Assembly: GCA_006218025.1 (NCBI GenBank)
Contig: VBWA01000011.1
Coordinates: 98,912-162,911 of the forward strand
Direction of reading: 5' to 3'
Length of the DNA stretch: 64,000 bases
DNA from: Rhodocyclaceae bacterium
GTDB taxonomy: Bacteria; Pseudomonadota; Gammaproteobacteria; Burkholderiales; Rhodocyclaceae
Both the position numbers and the translations under genes were made by a program. Shown piece after piece: positions 26,762 to 35,574 of the stretch. Below the pieces are notes generated by a model. The model saw only the letters and a list, made by a program, of their open reading frames with translations, had not been told where the DNA came from and made no database searches. Position 1 is the stretch's first letter. Every line of letters begins with the position of its first letter.

Positions 26762-27751
26762 ATGTTTGGTTTCCTGAAAACGAAGGACGATCCCGCCGCC
26801 CCGGCCACGACTAGCCCGGCGACACCGGCGCCACGCGCTTCGTGGGGCGAACGCCTCAAGGCCGGCCTGTCCCGCACCCGCGCCACCCTCAACACGCCGC
26901 TGACCGAGCTTTTCAGCCGGGCGAAGATCGACGATGAACTGCTCGAGGACCTGGAAACCACACTGCTGATGGCGGATTGTGGCGTCGAGGCGACGCACTG
27001 GCTGCTCGACGAACTCAAGGCCACCGTCAAGAAAGACAAGCTGGAAACCCCTGCCCAACTGCGCTCGGCCCTGGCAAAGGGCCTGCAAACCCTGCTCGCA
27101 CCCCTGGAACAGCCGCTGGACGCCAGCGGCCATCAGCCCTTCGTGATCATGATCGCGGGCGTCAATGGCGCCGGCAAGACCACCTCGATCGGCAAGCTGG
27201 CGAAGCATTTCCAGAGCCAGGGCAAGAGCGTGCTGCTCGCTGCCGGCGACACCTTCCGCGCCGCGGCTCGAGAGCAGCTGACGGCATGGGGCGAAAGAAA
27301 CGGCGTTACCGTCATCGCGCAGGAATCGGGCGATCCGGCGGCGGTGGTGTTCGACGCGATCAACGCTGCCCGTGCGCGCAATATCGACGTGGTGCTTGCC
27401 GACACCGCCGGCCGCCTGCCGACGCAACTGCATCTGATGGAAGAAATCGCCAAGATACGCCGCGTGATCCAGAAGGCCCATGACACGGGGCCCCACGAAG
27501 TGCTGCTGGTGCTCGATGCCAACATCGGCCAGAACGCCGTGCAGCAGGTCAAGGCCTTCGACAAGGCGATCGGCGTGACCGGCCTGGTCATCACCAAGCT
27601 CGACGGTACCGCCAAGGGCGGCGTGCTGGCCGCGATCGCCCGCCAGTGTCCGAAGCCGGTGCGCTTCATCGGCGTCGGTGAAGGCATCGATGACCTGCAG
27701 ACCTTTCGCGCGGACGAATTTGTCGAGGCGCTGCTGGGACCCTCCTGGTGA
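26762..27751 (+). CDS. ftsY: Signal recognition particle receptor FtsY
   Basis: 329 residues. The SRP receptor GTPase for co-translational membrane targeting. Short acidic/Ala-Pro N-region, N domain, then the G domain with 'GVNGAGKTTSIGKLA' (G1), 'LAAGDTFRAAAREQL', 'DTAGRLPT' (G3) and 'TKLDGTAKGG' (G4). ATG 26762 starts at 'MFGFLK', the usual beginning; the long upstream in-frame extension is antisense to the M16 gene. It overlaps ftsE (GTGA). Confidence 0.96.
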   Translation: MFGFLKTKDDPAAPATTSPATPAPRASWGERLKAGLSRTRATLNTPLTELFSRAKIDDELLEDLETTLLMADCGVEATHWLLDELKATVKKDKLETPAQLRSALAKGLQTLLAPLEQPLDASGHQPFVIMIAGVNGAGKTTSIGKLAKHFQSQGKSVLLAAGDTFRAAAREQLTAWGERNGVTVIAQESGDPAAVVFDAINAARARNIDVVLADTAGRLPTQLHLMEEIAKIRRVIQKAHDTGPHEVLLVLDANIGQNAVQQVKAFDKAIGVTGLVITKLDGTAKGGVLAAIARQCPKPVRFIGVGEGIDDLQTFRADEFVEALLGPSW

Positions 27752-28395
27752 TCCGTTTCGATCGCGTTTCCAAGCGCTATCCGCCGGGTGTTGATGCGCT
27801 TTCCGACCTCAGCTTCGACGTGGCGGAACGCGAGATGGTGGTTATCGGCGGCCACTCGGGGGCGGGAAAATCGACCCTGCTGAAGCTCATTGCGGCAATT
27901 GAGAAGTCCACCGGCGGCGCGGTTCTGGTCGGCGGCCAGAACGTCGGCGGACTCTCGCGTTCGGCCCTGCCGTATCTGCGGCGGCGCATCGGCATGGTGT
28001 TCCAGGACCAGAAGCTGCTCTTCGATCGCAACGCGTTCGAGAACGTCATGCTGCCCTTGTCGATCGCCGGCTTTCCGCCCAGGGAGGCTGCACAGCGCGT
28101 TCGTGCGGCGCTGGAAAAGGTCGGTCTTGCCAACCGCGAAAAGGCGCTGCCGGTCATGCTCTCGGGCGGCGAACAGCAGCGTCTGGCGATCGCCCGCGCC
28201 GTGGTGAACCGGCCGAGCATGCTGCTGGCCGACGAACCCACCGCCCATCTGGACAGCGAAACCGCGGCGGACGTGGCGCGCATCTTTCACGAGTTCCACG
28301 ATGTAGGCGTCACGGTGTTGATCGCGACCTATGCCGGCGACCTGTTTCCCGGTGCGCGGCGCCTGCAGCTTGATCACGGGAAGCTGGTGCCATGA
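27748..28395 (+). CDS. ftsE: Cell-division ABC ATPase FtsE
   Basis: 215 residues. Walker A '[14 protein letters not shown]', signature '[14 protein letters not shown]' and Walker B '[12 protein letters not shown]'. With FtsX it controls septal peptidoglycan hydrolases. The GTG start overlaps the ftsY stop; its own stop overlaps the ftsX ATG, so ftsYEX form one coupled operon, as is classical. Confidence 0.97.
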   Translation: MIRFDRVSKRYPPGVDALSDLSFDVAEREMVVIGGHSGAGKSTLLKLIAAIEKSTGGAVLVGGQNVGGLSRSALPYLRRRIGMVFQDQKLLFDRNAFENVMLPLSIAGFPPREAAQRVRAALEKVGLANREKALPVMLSGGEQQRLAIARAVVNRPSMLLADEPTAHLDSETAADVARIFHEFHDVGVTVLIATYAGDLFPGARRLQLDHGKLVP

Positions 28396-29291
28396 AGGTC
28401 TGGCTCGCCCACCACCAGGAAGCGGCCCGGCTGGCGCTGCGCAGGCTCACGGCGGCGCCGCTCAACAGCCTGCTTTCCCTGCTGGCCATTGGCGTCGCCT
28501 TGGCCCTGCCGGCAGGGGGCCAGATGTTGCTCGCCAACGCGCTGCATCTGGCGGGGACGACGTCCGCCGTACCCCAGATTTCGATCTTCATGGCGGCCAA
28601 CGCCGAACGGCGAGCGGCAACCGAGATCGAATCGCGCCTGACGAGGTACAGCGGCGTGAAACAGGTGCAGTTTCTGCCGCGCGAGGATACCCTGGCGCGA
28701 ATGAAAGCCAATCCGGGTCTGCGCGACGTGATCGAAGCTCTGCCGGCAAACCCCTTCCCTGATGCCTTCGTCGTCACCGCCAAAGATGACCGCCCCGAGG
28801 CGATGGAAAAGCTCGCTGTCGAGTTCCGCCAGTGGCCCAAGGTCGAGCATGTGCAGCTCGATTCCTCCTGGGTGCGTCGCCTTGACGCCCTGCTGAAACT
28901 CGGTCGCACGGCCGTCATGCTGCTGGGCGCGCTGCTCGGTGCCGGACTGATCGCCATCAGCTTCAGCATCATCCGCATGCAGATGCTCACGCATCGGGCG
29001 GAAATCGAGGTGAGTCAGCTGCTTGGCGCCACGGATGGCTTCATTCAGCGGCCATTCCTCTACTACGGCTTGCTGCTGGGGCTCGGGGGCGGTATCGTGG
29101 CATGGTTGCTGGTCGGTGGCGCGGCGCTTTGGCTGCGCACGCCCTTGAGCGAGTTGGTGCGACTGTATGACCTGACTCTCGTGCTCCAGACTCTTGACGC
29201 CAGGGACTCGGCCCTGCTGTTAGGCTTTGCCGCCGGCCTCGGCTGGCTGGGAGCGATGATCTCCATGCGCCAACATTTGAGGCAGGGCTGA
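28392..29291 (+). CDS. ftsX: Cell-division permease-like protein FtsX
   Basis: 299 residues with four TM segments (near 25-45, 172-195, 222-245 and 272-292) and a large periplasmic loop after TM1, where 'VKQVQFLPREDTLARMK' and 'NPFPDAFVV' match FtsX. It couples cytoplasmic FtsE to periplasmic amidase activators. It is coupled to ftsE by ATGA. Confidence 0.96.
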   Translation: MKVWLAHHQEAARLALRRLTAAPLNSLLSLLAIGVALALPAGGQMLLANALHLAGTTSAVPQISIFMAANAERRAATEIESRLTRYSGVKQVQFLPREDTLARMKANPGLRDVIEALPANPFPDAFVVTAKDDRPEAMEKLAVEFRQWPKVEHVQLDSSWVRRLDALLKLGRTAVMLLGALLGAGLIAISFSIIRMQMLTHRAEIEVSQLLGATDGFIQRPFLYYGLLLGLGGGIVAWLLVGGAALWLRTPLSELVRLYDLTLVLQTLDARDSALLLGFAAGLGWLGAMISMRQHLRQG

Positions 29292-29392
29292 GAAAAAAGT
29301 GGAGTGCAGCGGCCGTAACTAAAAACCCACATTGCGCGTGGCCCGGCGGTGTCCACTGGATTGGAACGGGCTATTCGGGAGATAATGCGTTT

Positions 29393-29782
29393 ATGAGTGA
29401 AGAACAACCGATCGAACAGCCTCCCGTCGAATCCGTACCGAACGATCCGCCCGCGGCAGATCCCGTACGCAACGAACCACCTCCTCCGGACCCGCGTCGC
29501 CGCTTGCGTGAGCTTCTGGCGATACCGGACCACCAGCGCACCGACGCCATATGGGACGAAATCATCGAACTCGAGATTTGTCTGGCGCCTGGCAATCGTG
29601 TTGCTCAGGGCGGACAGGCGGAACAACCCGGGCGACGTCAGGGCGCAGGGCAAGGTCAGGGGCAAGGTCAAGGGAGACGGCCGGAGCAGGCACGCCGGCA
29701 GGATGCGACACCCGGAGCCAAGCCCGCGAAGCGCTTTTTCAAGAAGTCGAAGAGGCCTCCCGGGAGCCCGCCCAAAGCCTGA
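29393..29782 (+). CDS. Small Pro/Gln-rich hypothetical protein
   Basis: 129 residues. The acidic Pro-rich N-terminus (1-35) precedes a short helical core, 'RRLRELLAIPDHQRTDAIWD' and 'EIIELEICLAPG', then a low-complexity basic tail with repeated GQGQ and Lys/Arg/Pro. No signal peptide or known domain is seen. The core resembles nothing I can name. It sits between ftsX and rpoH with its own gap on each side; coding is supported by consistent third-position GC but function is unknown. Confidence 0.55.
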   Translation: MSEEQPIEQPPVESVPNDPPAADPVRNEPPPPDPRRRLRELLAIPDHQRTDAIWDEIIELEICLAPGNRVAQGGQAEQPGRRQGAGQGQGQGQGRRPEQARRQDATPGAKPAKRFFKKSKRPPGSPPKA

Positions 29783-29896
29783 GCATCATCCTCACAGCCA
29801 GCTGTGGGGGTGTCTATCGGCGGCGTCTCGACTGAAAACCGGCCGTCGGCTGGGTCCGTTGCCGCTAAGGTCGAGGGAGCCGGCGCGAGGTTGCAT

Positions 29897-29925
29897 TTGG
29901 GCTTCGCCTTCGGATCGCGGATAAT
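29897..29925 (+). promoter_or_regulatory. Candidate sigma-70 promoter of rpoH
   Basis: TTGGGC (29897-29902), 17 bp, then GATAAT (29920-29925). The CIRCE element lies about 35 bp downstream of the -10 box, within the expected 5' leader. The gap 29783-30010 holds no gene. Confidence 0.4.
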
Positions 29926-29959
29926 TCCCTACTAAATTCGTCAGGAACTTCTGGAGGCC

Positions 29960-29986
29960 TTAGCACTCTTAGTTCGAGAGTGCTAA
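29960..29986. promoter_or_regulatory. CIRCE element (HrcA operator)
   Basis: TTAGCACTC (29960-29968), 9 bp, GAGTGCTAA (29978-29986): a perfect match to the CIRCE consensus. It lies 24 bp before the rpoH start codon. HrcA represses CIRCE-linked genes and is released on heat shock, so this puts the heat-shock sigma factor itself under HrcA, as is known in betaproteobacteria. Confidence 0.95.
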
Positions 29987-30010
29987 TATTGCGTTTAAGG
30001 AGGTCGTGCA

Positions 30011-30907
30011 ATGAGTCGAACCGTGTCTCTTGATCATTTCCCGATGCTCGCCGGCAGCGGCAGCATCGAGGCGTTCATATCGGCCGCGAACCGGGTACCG
30101 ATGTTGAGCGAGGCTGAAGAGCAGGCCTTGGCGCGCCGGTTGCGCGATGGTGGCGATGTTGACGCAGCGCGCCAGTTGGTGACGTCGCACTTGCGCTTGG
30201 TGATCGCCATCGCGCGCGGTTATCTGGGATATGGCTTACCGCACGCCGATCTGATTCAGGAAGGGAATATTGGCCTGATGAAAGCGGTGAAGCGCTTCGA
30301 TCCGGATCGTGGCGTACGGCTGGTTTCTTTTGCCATGCACTGGATCAAGGCGGAGATCCATGAATACATTCTGAAGAACTGGCGTTTGGTCAAAATCGCC
30401 ACGACCAAAGCCCAGCGCAAACTGTTCTTCAACCTGCGCAGCATCAAAGCGTCGCTGGCGCAGGATGCGAACTCGCGACAGGGTTTCAATACCTTGGGCG
30501 CCGAGGAAGTGACCGCAGTGGCGAAGCGACTCGGCGTCAAGCCCGAAGAAGTCATCGAAATGGAGACGCGCCTGACCGGTGCCGATGTCTCGCTCGAGCC
30601 CATATCGGACGATGATGAGGACAGTTATGCACCGATCGCCTACCTTGCGGCGGATCACAGCATCGAACCCTCAGCAATACTCGAGCGCAAGGAGTACGAT
30701 CGCTTGCAGGATGAAGGCCTGAGTTCGGCGCTGGCAAGCCTCGACGACCGGAGTCGCGCGATTGTCCAGAGGCGCTGGCTGGTGGCAGATGGCGAAGAGG
30801 CCGCGACGCTGCATGAACTGGCTGCCGAATACGGTGTCTCGGCGGAGCGCATTCGCCAGATTGAAGTCAAGGCCATGCAGAAAATGAAGGGCAAGCTCGC
30901 GGCCTGA
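30011..30907 (+). CDS. rpoH: RNA polymerase heat-shock sigma factor (sigma-32)
   Basis: 298 residues. Region 2 'SHLRLVIAIARGYLGYGLPH' and 'DLIQEGNIGLMKAVKRFDP', the RpoH box 'QRKLFFNLRS', and a region 4 helix-turn-helix 'LHELAAEYGVSAERIRQIEV'. The AAGGAGG site at 29998-30004 fits ATG 30011. Transcriptional control by HrcA through the CIRCE element is expected; a terminator follows the gene. Confidence 0.97.
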   Translation: MSRTVSLDHFPMLAGSGSIEAFISAANRVPMLSEAEEQALARRLRDGGDVDAARQLVTSHLRLVIAIARGYLGYGLPHADLIQEGNIGLMKAVKRFDPDRGVRLVSFAMHWIKAEIHEYILKNWRLVKIATTKAQRKLFFNLRSIKASLAQDANSRQGFNTLGAEEVTAVAKRLGVKPEEVIEMETRLTGADVSLEPISDDDEDSYAPIAYLAADHSIEPSAILERKEYDRLQDEGLSSALASLDDRSRAIVQRRWLVADGEEAATLHELAAEYGVSAERIRQIEVKAMQKMKGKLAA

Positions 30908-30930
30908 GGAAATTCTGCAGGGCCGAAAAC

Positions 30931-30965
30931 GGGCAGCCTCGTTCTCGAGGCTGCCCGTTGCTTTT
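30931..30965 (+). terminator. Rho-independent terminator after rpoH
   Basis: GGGCAGCCTCG (30931-30941), TTCT loop, CGAGGCTGCCC (30946-30956): a perfect 11-bp stem followed by GTTGCTTTT. It may also insulate the convergent cyoE gene. Confidence 0.85.
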
Positions 30966-31031
30966 ATGGCGCCAATCCGCGAAGGGGAATCCCCGGCGGG
31001 CTGCAGGCTCCGAGCACCAGCAGAACCGGCA

Positions 31032-31928
31032 TCAAGCAGTCAGATAGTGATCGACCAGCAGGGCGGCGAACAGCAGCGCGAGATAAAAAATCGACCAGCG
31101 GAAGGTGATCCGCGCCACGGCATCCGAGTAGTCGCGCCAGATCAGCCAAGCATAGCCGAGAAAGATGGTGTCGAGCAGTACAGCCGACGTCAGATAGAAC
31201 CAGCCGGACATACCGATTACATAGGGCACCAGGGTCACCAGCGTCAAGCCAATGGTGTAGAGAAACACGTGGCGTCGGGTGTATTCGGCACCATGGGTCA
31301 CCGGCAGCATCGGCAGCCCAGCCGCGGCATACTCCTTGGTGCGGTACAGCGCCAGCGACCAGAAGTGCGGCGGCGTCCACACGAAGATGATGAGAAACAG
31401 CAGCCAGGCCTCACCCGGCGCATCGCCAGTCACCGCCGCCCATCCCAGCACCGGTGGCATGGCACCCGACGCACCGCCAATGACAATGTTCTGGGAAGTA
31501 TTGGGCTTGAGGAAGACGGTGTAGATCACCGCGTAACCGACAAAAGTGGCGAATGTCAGCCACATGGTGTAGGGATTCACGAATACGTAGAGCAGGAAAA
31601 GGCCAAGGCCCCCGATCAGCCCCGAGAAGATCAGAGTCTCAAGCGAATTGACCTCGCCTTGCGGCAGGGGCCGGCCGCGGGTGCGTGCCATCAGCGCATC
31701 GATCTTCTGTTCGATCAGGCAATTCGCCGCCGCCGCAGCGCCCGCCACCAAGGCAATACCCGCGGTACCGGCGAGCAAGATGCGCCACGGCACCATGCCG
31801 GGAACGGCGAGGAACATGCCGATCACCGCGCAAAACACGATCAGCGAGACCACACGCGGCTTCGCCAGCTGAAAATAATGCAGCAGGCGCTGGGAGCCAG
31901 TTTGCAGTTTAAGGGCAGTAGATTTCAC
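31032..31928 (-). CDS. cyoE: Protoheme IX farnesyltransferase (heme O synthase)
   Basis: 298 residues, about nine TM helices, UbiA superfamily. It converts heme B to heme O for the terminal oxidase. Prenyl-diphosphate motif '[20 protein letters not shown]' and the second motif region '[15 protein letters not shown]' are present. It is the last gene of the oxidase assembly run. The heme A synthase gene (ctaA) usually just upstream is missing; only 166 bp separate it from the SCO-like gene. Confidence 0.95.
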   Translation of the reverse strand: MKSTALKLQTGSQRLLHYFQLAKPRVVSLIVFCAVIGMFLAVPGMVPWRILLAGTAGIALVAGAAAAANCLIEQKIDALMARTRGRPLPQGEVNSLETLIFSGLIGGLGLFLLYVFVNPYTMWLTFATFVGYAVIYTVFLKPNTSQNIVIGGASGAMPPVLGWAAVTGDAPGEAWLLFLIIFVWTPPHFWSLALYRTKEYAAAGLPMLPVTHGAEYTRRHVFLYTIGLTLVTLVPYVIGMSGWFYLTSAVLLDTIFLGYAWLIWRDYSDAVARITFRWSIFYLALLFAALLVDHYLTA

Positions 31929-32094
31929 GCTTGAGGTATCAATAATTGGACCCGGAACATGGGTTTGAGTTTATCACGAGGGTGTTAGCCGAACGGCGGC
32001 GCTGACGGCGCCAATGGCGAGCAAGAAGCTGCTCTTGGCAGCCCGTTGCGGCGCCTGCTGCAGCGATGAAAACGACGAAAAATAGCTCACGACT

Positions 32095-32712
32095 TCAAAA
32101 CTTGATGAGCTTTCCGAGTTCGCGAATGAAGGCCTTCGGCTCGGGGTCGTCGGAGTAGCGGAAGACCAGCAAGCCCCGTCTATCCACAAGGTTGATTTTG
32201 CGGCTGTCTTTGCCGCCAAGAGCCTCCAGCGCCATGGCATCCGTCGCCCTGATCATGACCAGGTCCGGATGCGCAGCCATCAGCGCCGGCGCCGGCGTGC
32301 CTGCATCGGTGATCAACCAGAGGCGGTCGAGGCGCGCCACGTTGCGGCCCTGCGCAGTGCGCGCCTGCCGGGTCAGGTATAGCGTGTGCTGGCACCGCTC
32401 ATCGCACCCGCCAGGCGCCACAAAAATCAGCAGCCACTTGCCGCTGACTGCAGGATGCTCCAGCGCTGCGCCATCCGAGCGCTGCAGGAACTCGAATGGC
32501 AGCGGGATCGGATCGAGCGGCTGGCCCACGGTCGCCTTGACCTCTGGTGGAGAGACATAGCGAAAATACAAGGCCGCCAGAAGAGGCAATACGCCTATCG
32601 CAACAATTGCCAGCAGTATCAATCTGCCATGGCGCCGATCCCCAGGCGTTGCTGCCGCTGATGACGGGGGACTTGCTTCGACTTCCTTGTTCGCCTGTGT
32701 CTCTGCTTTCAT
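32095..32712 (-). CDS. Membrane-anchored SCO-like oxidase assembly protein
   Basis: 205 residues: an N-terminal TM (about 28-50) and a periplasmic thioredoxin-like domain with 'IFVAPGGCDERCQHTLYLTR', where the CxxxC pair matches the copper-binding Cys of SCO1/SenC. The downstream SCO His is not obvious, so it may be a thiol reductant rather than a copper donor. ATG 32712 overlaps the SURF1 stop (ATGA). It is the gene usually following SURF1 in beta-proteobacterial cox clusters. Confidence 0.75.
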   Translation of the reverse strand: MKAETQANKEVEASPPSSAAATPGDRRHGRLILLAIVAIGVLPLLAALYFRYVSPPEVKATVGQPLDPIPLPFEFLQRSDGAALEHPAVSGKWLLIFVAPGGCDERCQHTLYLTRQARTAQGRNVARLDRLWLITDAGTPAPALMAAHPDLVMIRATDAMALEALGGKDSRKINLVDRRGLLVFRYSDDPEPKAFIRELGKLIKF

Positions 32713-33407
32713 TTCTTCCGCCATGCAAAGAGCCCGTAGGCCGCAGCCATAAGGGCGAACGCCAGCCACATCGCTGCATATCCGTAGTGCCTGGTCGCTG
32801 GATTCTCAGGAGAACCCCAGTCACGGATCAGGCCATCACTCTCTGCACCGGTTTGCAGCAGAATCACTGGCAACGCGTCAAGACCACTGAGTTCGCGATA
32901 GTCGGCTTCACGCACATGCTGCCAGACAGCCCCCTGCGGCGGGGTTTTCTGCAACTCAAAGGTCCGGGTTTCGAAGCTGCGCGTCACGCCGACGATTTCG
33001 ATCTCGCCGCTCGGCGAGGTAACCGGCGGAAGCTCGGAACGCAGCCGCGGCGCTGGAACCCAGCCGCGATTGACCAGTACGACAACTTCACTGCCTGACA
33101 ACTGCAGGGGCGTGAGGACGTGATAACCAGCGCGGCTGCCATGGATCTTGTTGTCCAGAAAGAGCGTCTTCGCGGCCAGCCAGCGGCCGCGCGCCGTCGC
33201 CGTCCGATCAAGCAGTTTCTCCCGCTCGCGCTGCCGTGCCGACAAACTGATCGGGGTCGAGACGAGAGCGGCCTGCTCGCGTTCGAACCGTTCGCCACGG
33301 GTTTCTGCACGCCAGAGTTGCAGGCGCGCCATACCGAGGCAAGTCAGAATCAGCAGGATGACCAGGAGCAAGCGCAGGTACCCGCGCTTGAGAGAAAAAA
33401 TCGACAT
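32709..33407 (-). CDS. SURF1 family oxidase assembly protein
   Basis: 232 residues, with TM helices at both ends (about 9-28 and 211-228) around a periplasmic domain. It shows the SURF1 pattern 'NRGWVPAP' and the end 'HYGYAAMWLAFALMAAAYGL'. It helps insert heme a into cytochrome oxidase subunit I. Start 33407 puts TM1 at the N-terminus. It is divergent from the small DUF2909 gene. Confidence 0.9.
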   Translation of the reverse strand: MSIFSLKRGYLRLLLVILLILTCLGMARLQLWRAETRGERFEREQAALVSTPISLSARQREREKLLDRTATARGRWLAAKTLFLDNKIHGSRAGYHVLTPLQLSGSEVVVLVNRGWVPAPRLRSELPPVTSPSGEIEIVGVTRSFETRTFELQKTPPQGAVWQHVREADYRELSGLDALPVILLQTGAESDGLIRDWGSPENPATRHYGYAAMWLAFALMAAAYGLFAWRKK

Positions 33408-33486
33408 TTGCAGAACGGTGTGTCCGGGTTGGGGTCGTGTGCGAAGCGCGAGTCCGATAGACTGCACATTTTAAGAAGGGAACGCC

Positions 33487-33684
33487 ATGCGCATCATAGT
33501 TATACTGATGCTGATCGCCATCATCGCCAGCCTCGGCAGCGCGCTGGTGTTCGTCTATCGCGATCAAGGCCAGGGCAAGACCCGGGCGGTCAAGGCATTA
33601 TCCCTGCGCGTGGGTCTTTCGCTTGTCCTGTTTCTGCTCTTGATGGCCGCGTACCGACTCGGCTGGATCGGCGAACGGCTCTGA
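33487..33684 (+). CDS. Twin-transmembrane protein, DUF2909
   Basis: 65 residues: two TM helices (about 3-23 and 41-60) around a short cytoplasmic loop 'YRDQGQGKTRAVKALSLRV'. This small family sits in the cox cluster of betaproteobacteria, on the opposite strand, and is probably an oxidase accessory; its role is unproven. It converges with coxC across a hairpin. Confidence 0.85.
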   Translation: MRIIVILMLIAIIASLGSALVFVYRDQGQGKTRAVKALSLRVGLSLVLFLLLMAAYRLGWIGERL

Positions 33685-33691
33685 TCCCACT

Positions 33692-33710
33692 GGCGTGCGC
33701 AGCGCACGCC
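33692..33710. terminator. Hairpin between convergent DUF2909 and coxC
   Basis: GGCGTGCG-CAG-CGCACGCC, a perfect 8-bp stem with a 3-nt loop, 7 bp after the DUF2909 stop. No T tract; probable terminator or RNA 3'-end stabiliser. Confidence 0.5.
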
Positions 33711-33731
33711 AAGTGCGCAGCGCCTCGCGCC

Positions 33732-34586
33732 TTACAGCCAATAGACGACGACGAAAAGGCCAAGCCAGACGACATCGACAAAGTGCCAGTACCAGGCTAC
33801 CGCCTCAAAGGCAAAGTGGCGCTCGGCGGTGAAATGCCCTTTCAATGTCCGCACCAGGATCACGATCAACATCGTCGCACCGAGCGTCACGTGGAAACCG
33901 TGAAAACCGGTCAACATATAGAAGGTCGAACCATAGACGCCGGTGGTCATCTTCAGACCCAGATGACTGTAGGCTTCGGCGTATTCGTAGGCCTGAAGAC
34001 TGATGAACACGAGGCCGAGCAGAATCGTCAAGGCCAGGCCGGTGATCAGTTGCTGGCGCTTGTTCGCGATCAAACCCCAGTGCGCCCACGTCACCGTAAC
34101 ACCCGAGCTCAAAAGCAAGAGGGTGTTGATTGCGGGAATGCCCCAGGCATGCATCGGCGTGAAGACGTCCTTGGCCGCAGGTCCTGCAGTCGGCCACTGA
34201 CCCTTGAAGCCCTCCCAAAGTCCGGCCTGGTCGGCACTTGCAAGGTCCGGAACCGACAGGACACGGACATAGAACAGAGCGCCGAAAAATGCGGCGAAGA
34301 ACATGACTTCCGAAAAAATGAACCAGGCCATTGCCCAACGGAAGGAGCGATCTACCTGCACGTTGTAACTTCCGCTCTCCGACTCGCCGATCACGCGGGC
34401 GAACCAGCCGAACAGCATGACTGCCAGAACTGCAAACCCGCCCATCAGCACAAAGCCGCCGTTGGCAATCGAATTCATCGTCAGCACGGCGCCGCTTGCC
34501 AGCAGGAGCAAGGCCAGCGAGCCGACCAGCGGCCAGTGCGAAGGATCGGGAACGAAATAGCGGTTTGCGGATGCAGGGTGACTCAT
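33732..34586 (-). CDS. coxC: Cytochrome c oxidase subunit III
   Basis: 284 residues with seven predicted TM helices. 'WAMAWFIFSEVMFFAAFFGA', 'TGFHGFHVTLGATMLIVILV' and the end 'AVAWYWHFVDVVWLGLFVVV' are signatures of subunit III. It belongs to the caa3-type oxidase coded with coxB and coxA upstream on the same strand. Confidence 0.97.
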   Translation of the reverse strand: MSHPASANRYFVPDPSHWPLVGSLALLLLASGAVLTMNSIANGGFVLMGGFAVLAVMLFGWFARVIGESESGSYNVQVDRSFRWAMAWFIFSEVMFFAAFFGALFYVRVLSVPDLASADQAGLWEGFKGQWPTAGPAAKDVFTPMHAWGIPAINTLLLLSSGVTVTWAHWGLIANKRQQLITGLALTILLGLVFISLQAYEYAEAYSHLGLKMTTGVYGSTFYMLTGFHGFHVTLGATMLIVILVRTLKGHFTAERHFAFEAVAWYWHFVDVVWLGLFVVVYWL

Positions 34587-34645
34587 GTTGACCTCCTTGA
34601 AATCATATTGTCGTTATTGCTCTGCTGTCTTGTTCATGCGCCGAA

Positions 34646-34858
34646 TCACTGGCGACTGATGTTGATGGCCACTGTTACCAGGGTAAGCACGAATACGAAC
34701 ATGAAGACCAGCGCCGTGATCAATATCTGCAACGGCGACAGGGATGGCGCGTCCTGCTCGTGCAGTTTGTGGCCGCGCACCCCGAGGAGGCCCCATGCCA
34801 CCGTACGGATGGTGCGCAAGAATCTGCCTGCCGGCGGCGGTGATTTTGGTGTCGACAT
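34646..34858 (-). CDS. DUF2970 single-TM protein
   Basis: 70 residues. 'RTVAWGLLGVRGHKLHEQD' at the N-terminus and one C-terminal TM helix (about 45-66) match DUF2970, a small protein always found between cox11 and coxC in betaproteobacteria. Its role in oxidase assembly is assumed from context. Confidence 0.88.
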   Translation of the reverse strand: MSTPKSPPPAGRFLRTIRTVAWGLLGVRGHKLHEQDAPSLSPLQILITALVFMFVFVLTLVTVAINISRQ

Positions 34859-34861
34859 CGA

Positions 34862-35476
34862 TCACGTCCGGTTTTCCGCGGGCTTTGCCGGCGAGGTCAC
34901 GCTGCCCGCCGGCACCTCGAAAAACGTGTAGGACAGCGTAACTGTGTTGACGTCGTCAGGCAGTTGCTTGTCGAGCACGAAGACGACCGGCATCTCGCGC
35001 ACTTCGTGCGGAGCAAAGGTCTGCTGTTTGAAGCAAAAGCAATCGAGCTTCTTGACATAGCCGCCCGCATGTTGCGGACCGTAGCTCGGCACCGCTTGGC
35101 CGATCACGGTGGTGTCGCGCGTATTCTCGACCCGATAGGTCACGTGCACAATCTCGCCTGTGCGGGCCGCGAGGCTGGTAATTTCGGGGCGGAAACGCAG
35201 GCCGTTGTCGTGGCTGTTGGCATCGAACTCGAGCGTTACCGGACGGCTGGGTATCGACGATGCGGCGATCTGCTCGGCGCGGTCGATGTCGTACAGGCCC
35301 GTCCATTCGCAAAAAGCCTTGTACAGACGCGGCTGGGCCGCCACGAACAGCAAACTGCCGATCATGACGGCCAGCAGGCCCGCCACGATCCGGCGGTTGC
35401 TCGCCCCCCGCGGCAGCGAGTGGGCGACTGCAGCACCGATCGGGCCAAGGTCAGGATTCACGGTTGGGCCAGCCAT
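34862..35476 (-). CDS. ctaG: Cytochrome c oxidase assembly protein CtaG/Cox11
   Basis: 204 residues: one N-terminal TM (about 30-50) and a periplasmic copper-delivery domain. The conserved Cys pair 'KLDCFCFKQQTF' (CFCF) that hands copper to CuB of subunit I is present. ATG 35476 is preferred over the 65-codon-longer start, and lies inside the small upstream gene (19-bp overlap). Confidence 0.95.
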   Translation of the reverse strand: MAGPTVNPDLGPIGAAVAHSLPRGASNRRIVAGLLAVMIGSLLFVAAQPRLYKAFCEWTGLYDIDRAEQIAASSIPSRPVTLEFDANSHDNGLRFRPEITSLAARTGEIVHVTYRVENTRDTTVIGQAVPSYGPQHAGGYVKKLDCFCFKQQTFAPHEVREMPVVFVLDKQLPDDVNTVTLSYTFFEVPAGSVTSPAKPAENRT

Positions 35477-35574
35477 TGCCGGATGATGACGCTCAGAAAC
35501 ACCGCAGCGGCAAACAGCGCAAGGCCGATCGCTATGCGACGGTTGCCCTGGGCGCGCGACGTGTCGCTGCTCAT
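35458..35574 (-). CDS. Cytochrome oxidase small assembly protein, 38 aa
   Basis: A 38-codon gene, too short for most callers. It begins MSSDTSRAQGNRRIAIGLAL, continues with a single TM helix and ends IIRQWLAQP. Its ATG overlaps the coxA stop (ATGA at 35571-35574) and its own end overlaps the cox11 start. Small one-TM proteins with this place and pattern are annotated as oxidase small assembly proteins in betaproteobacteria. Confidence 0.85.
   Translation of the reverse strand: MSSDTSRAQGNRRIAIGLALFAAAVFLSVIIRQWLAQP

Noticed and set aside
31974..32240. Minus-strand frame overlapping the SCO-like gene
   Set aside because: It is out of frame with the SCO-like domain for most of its length. Only its last residues were kept as a weak hint of lost ctaA.
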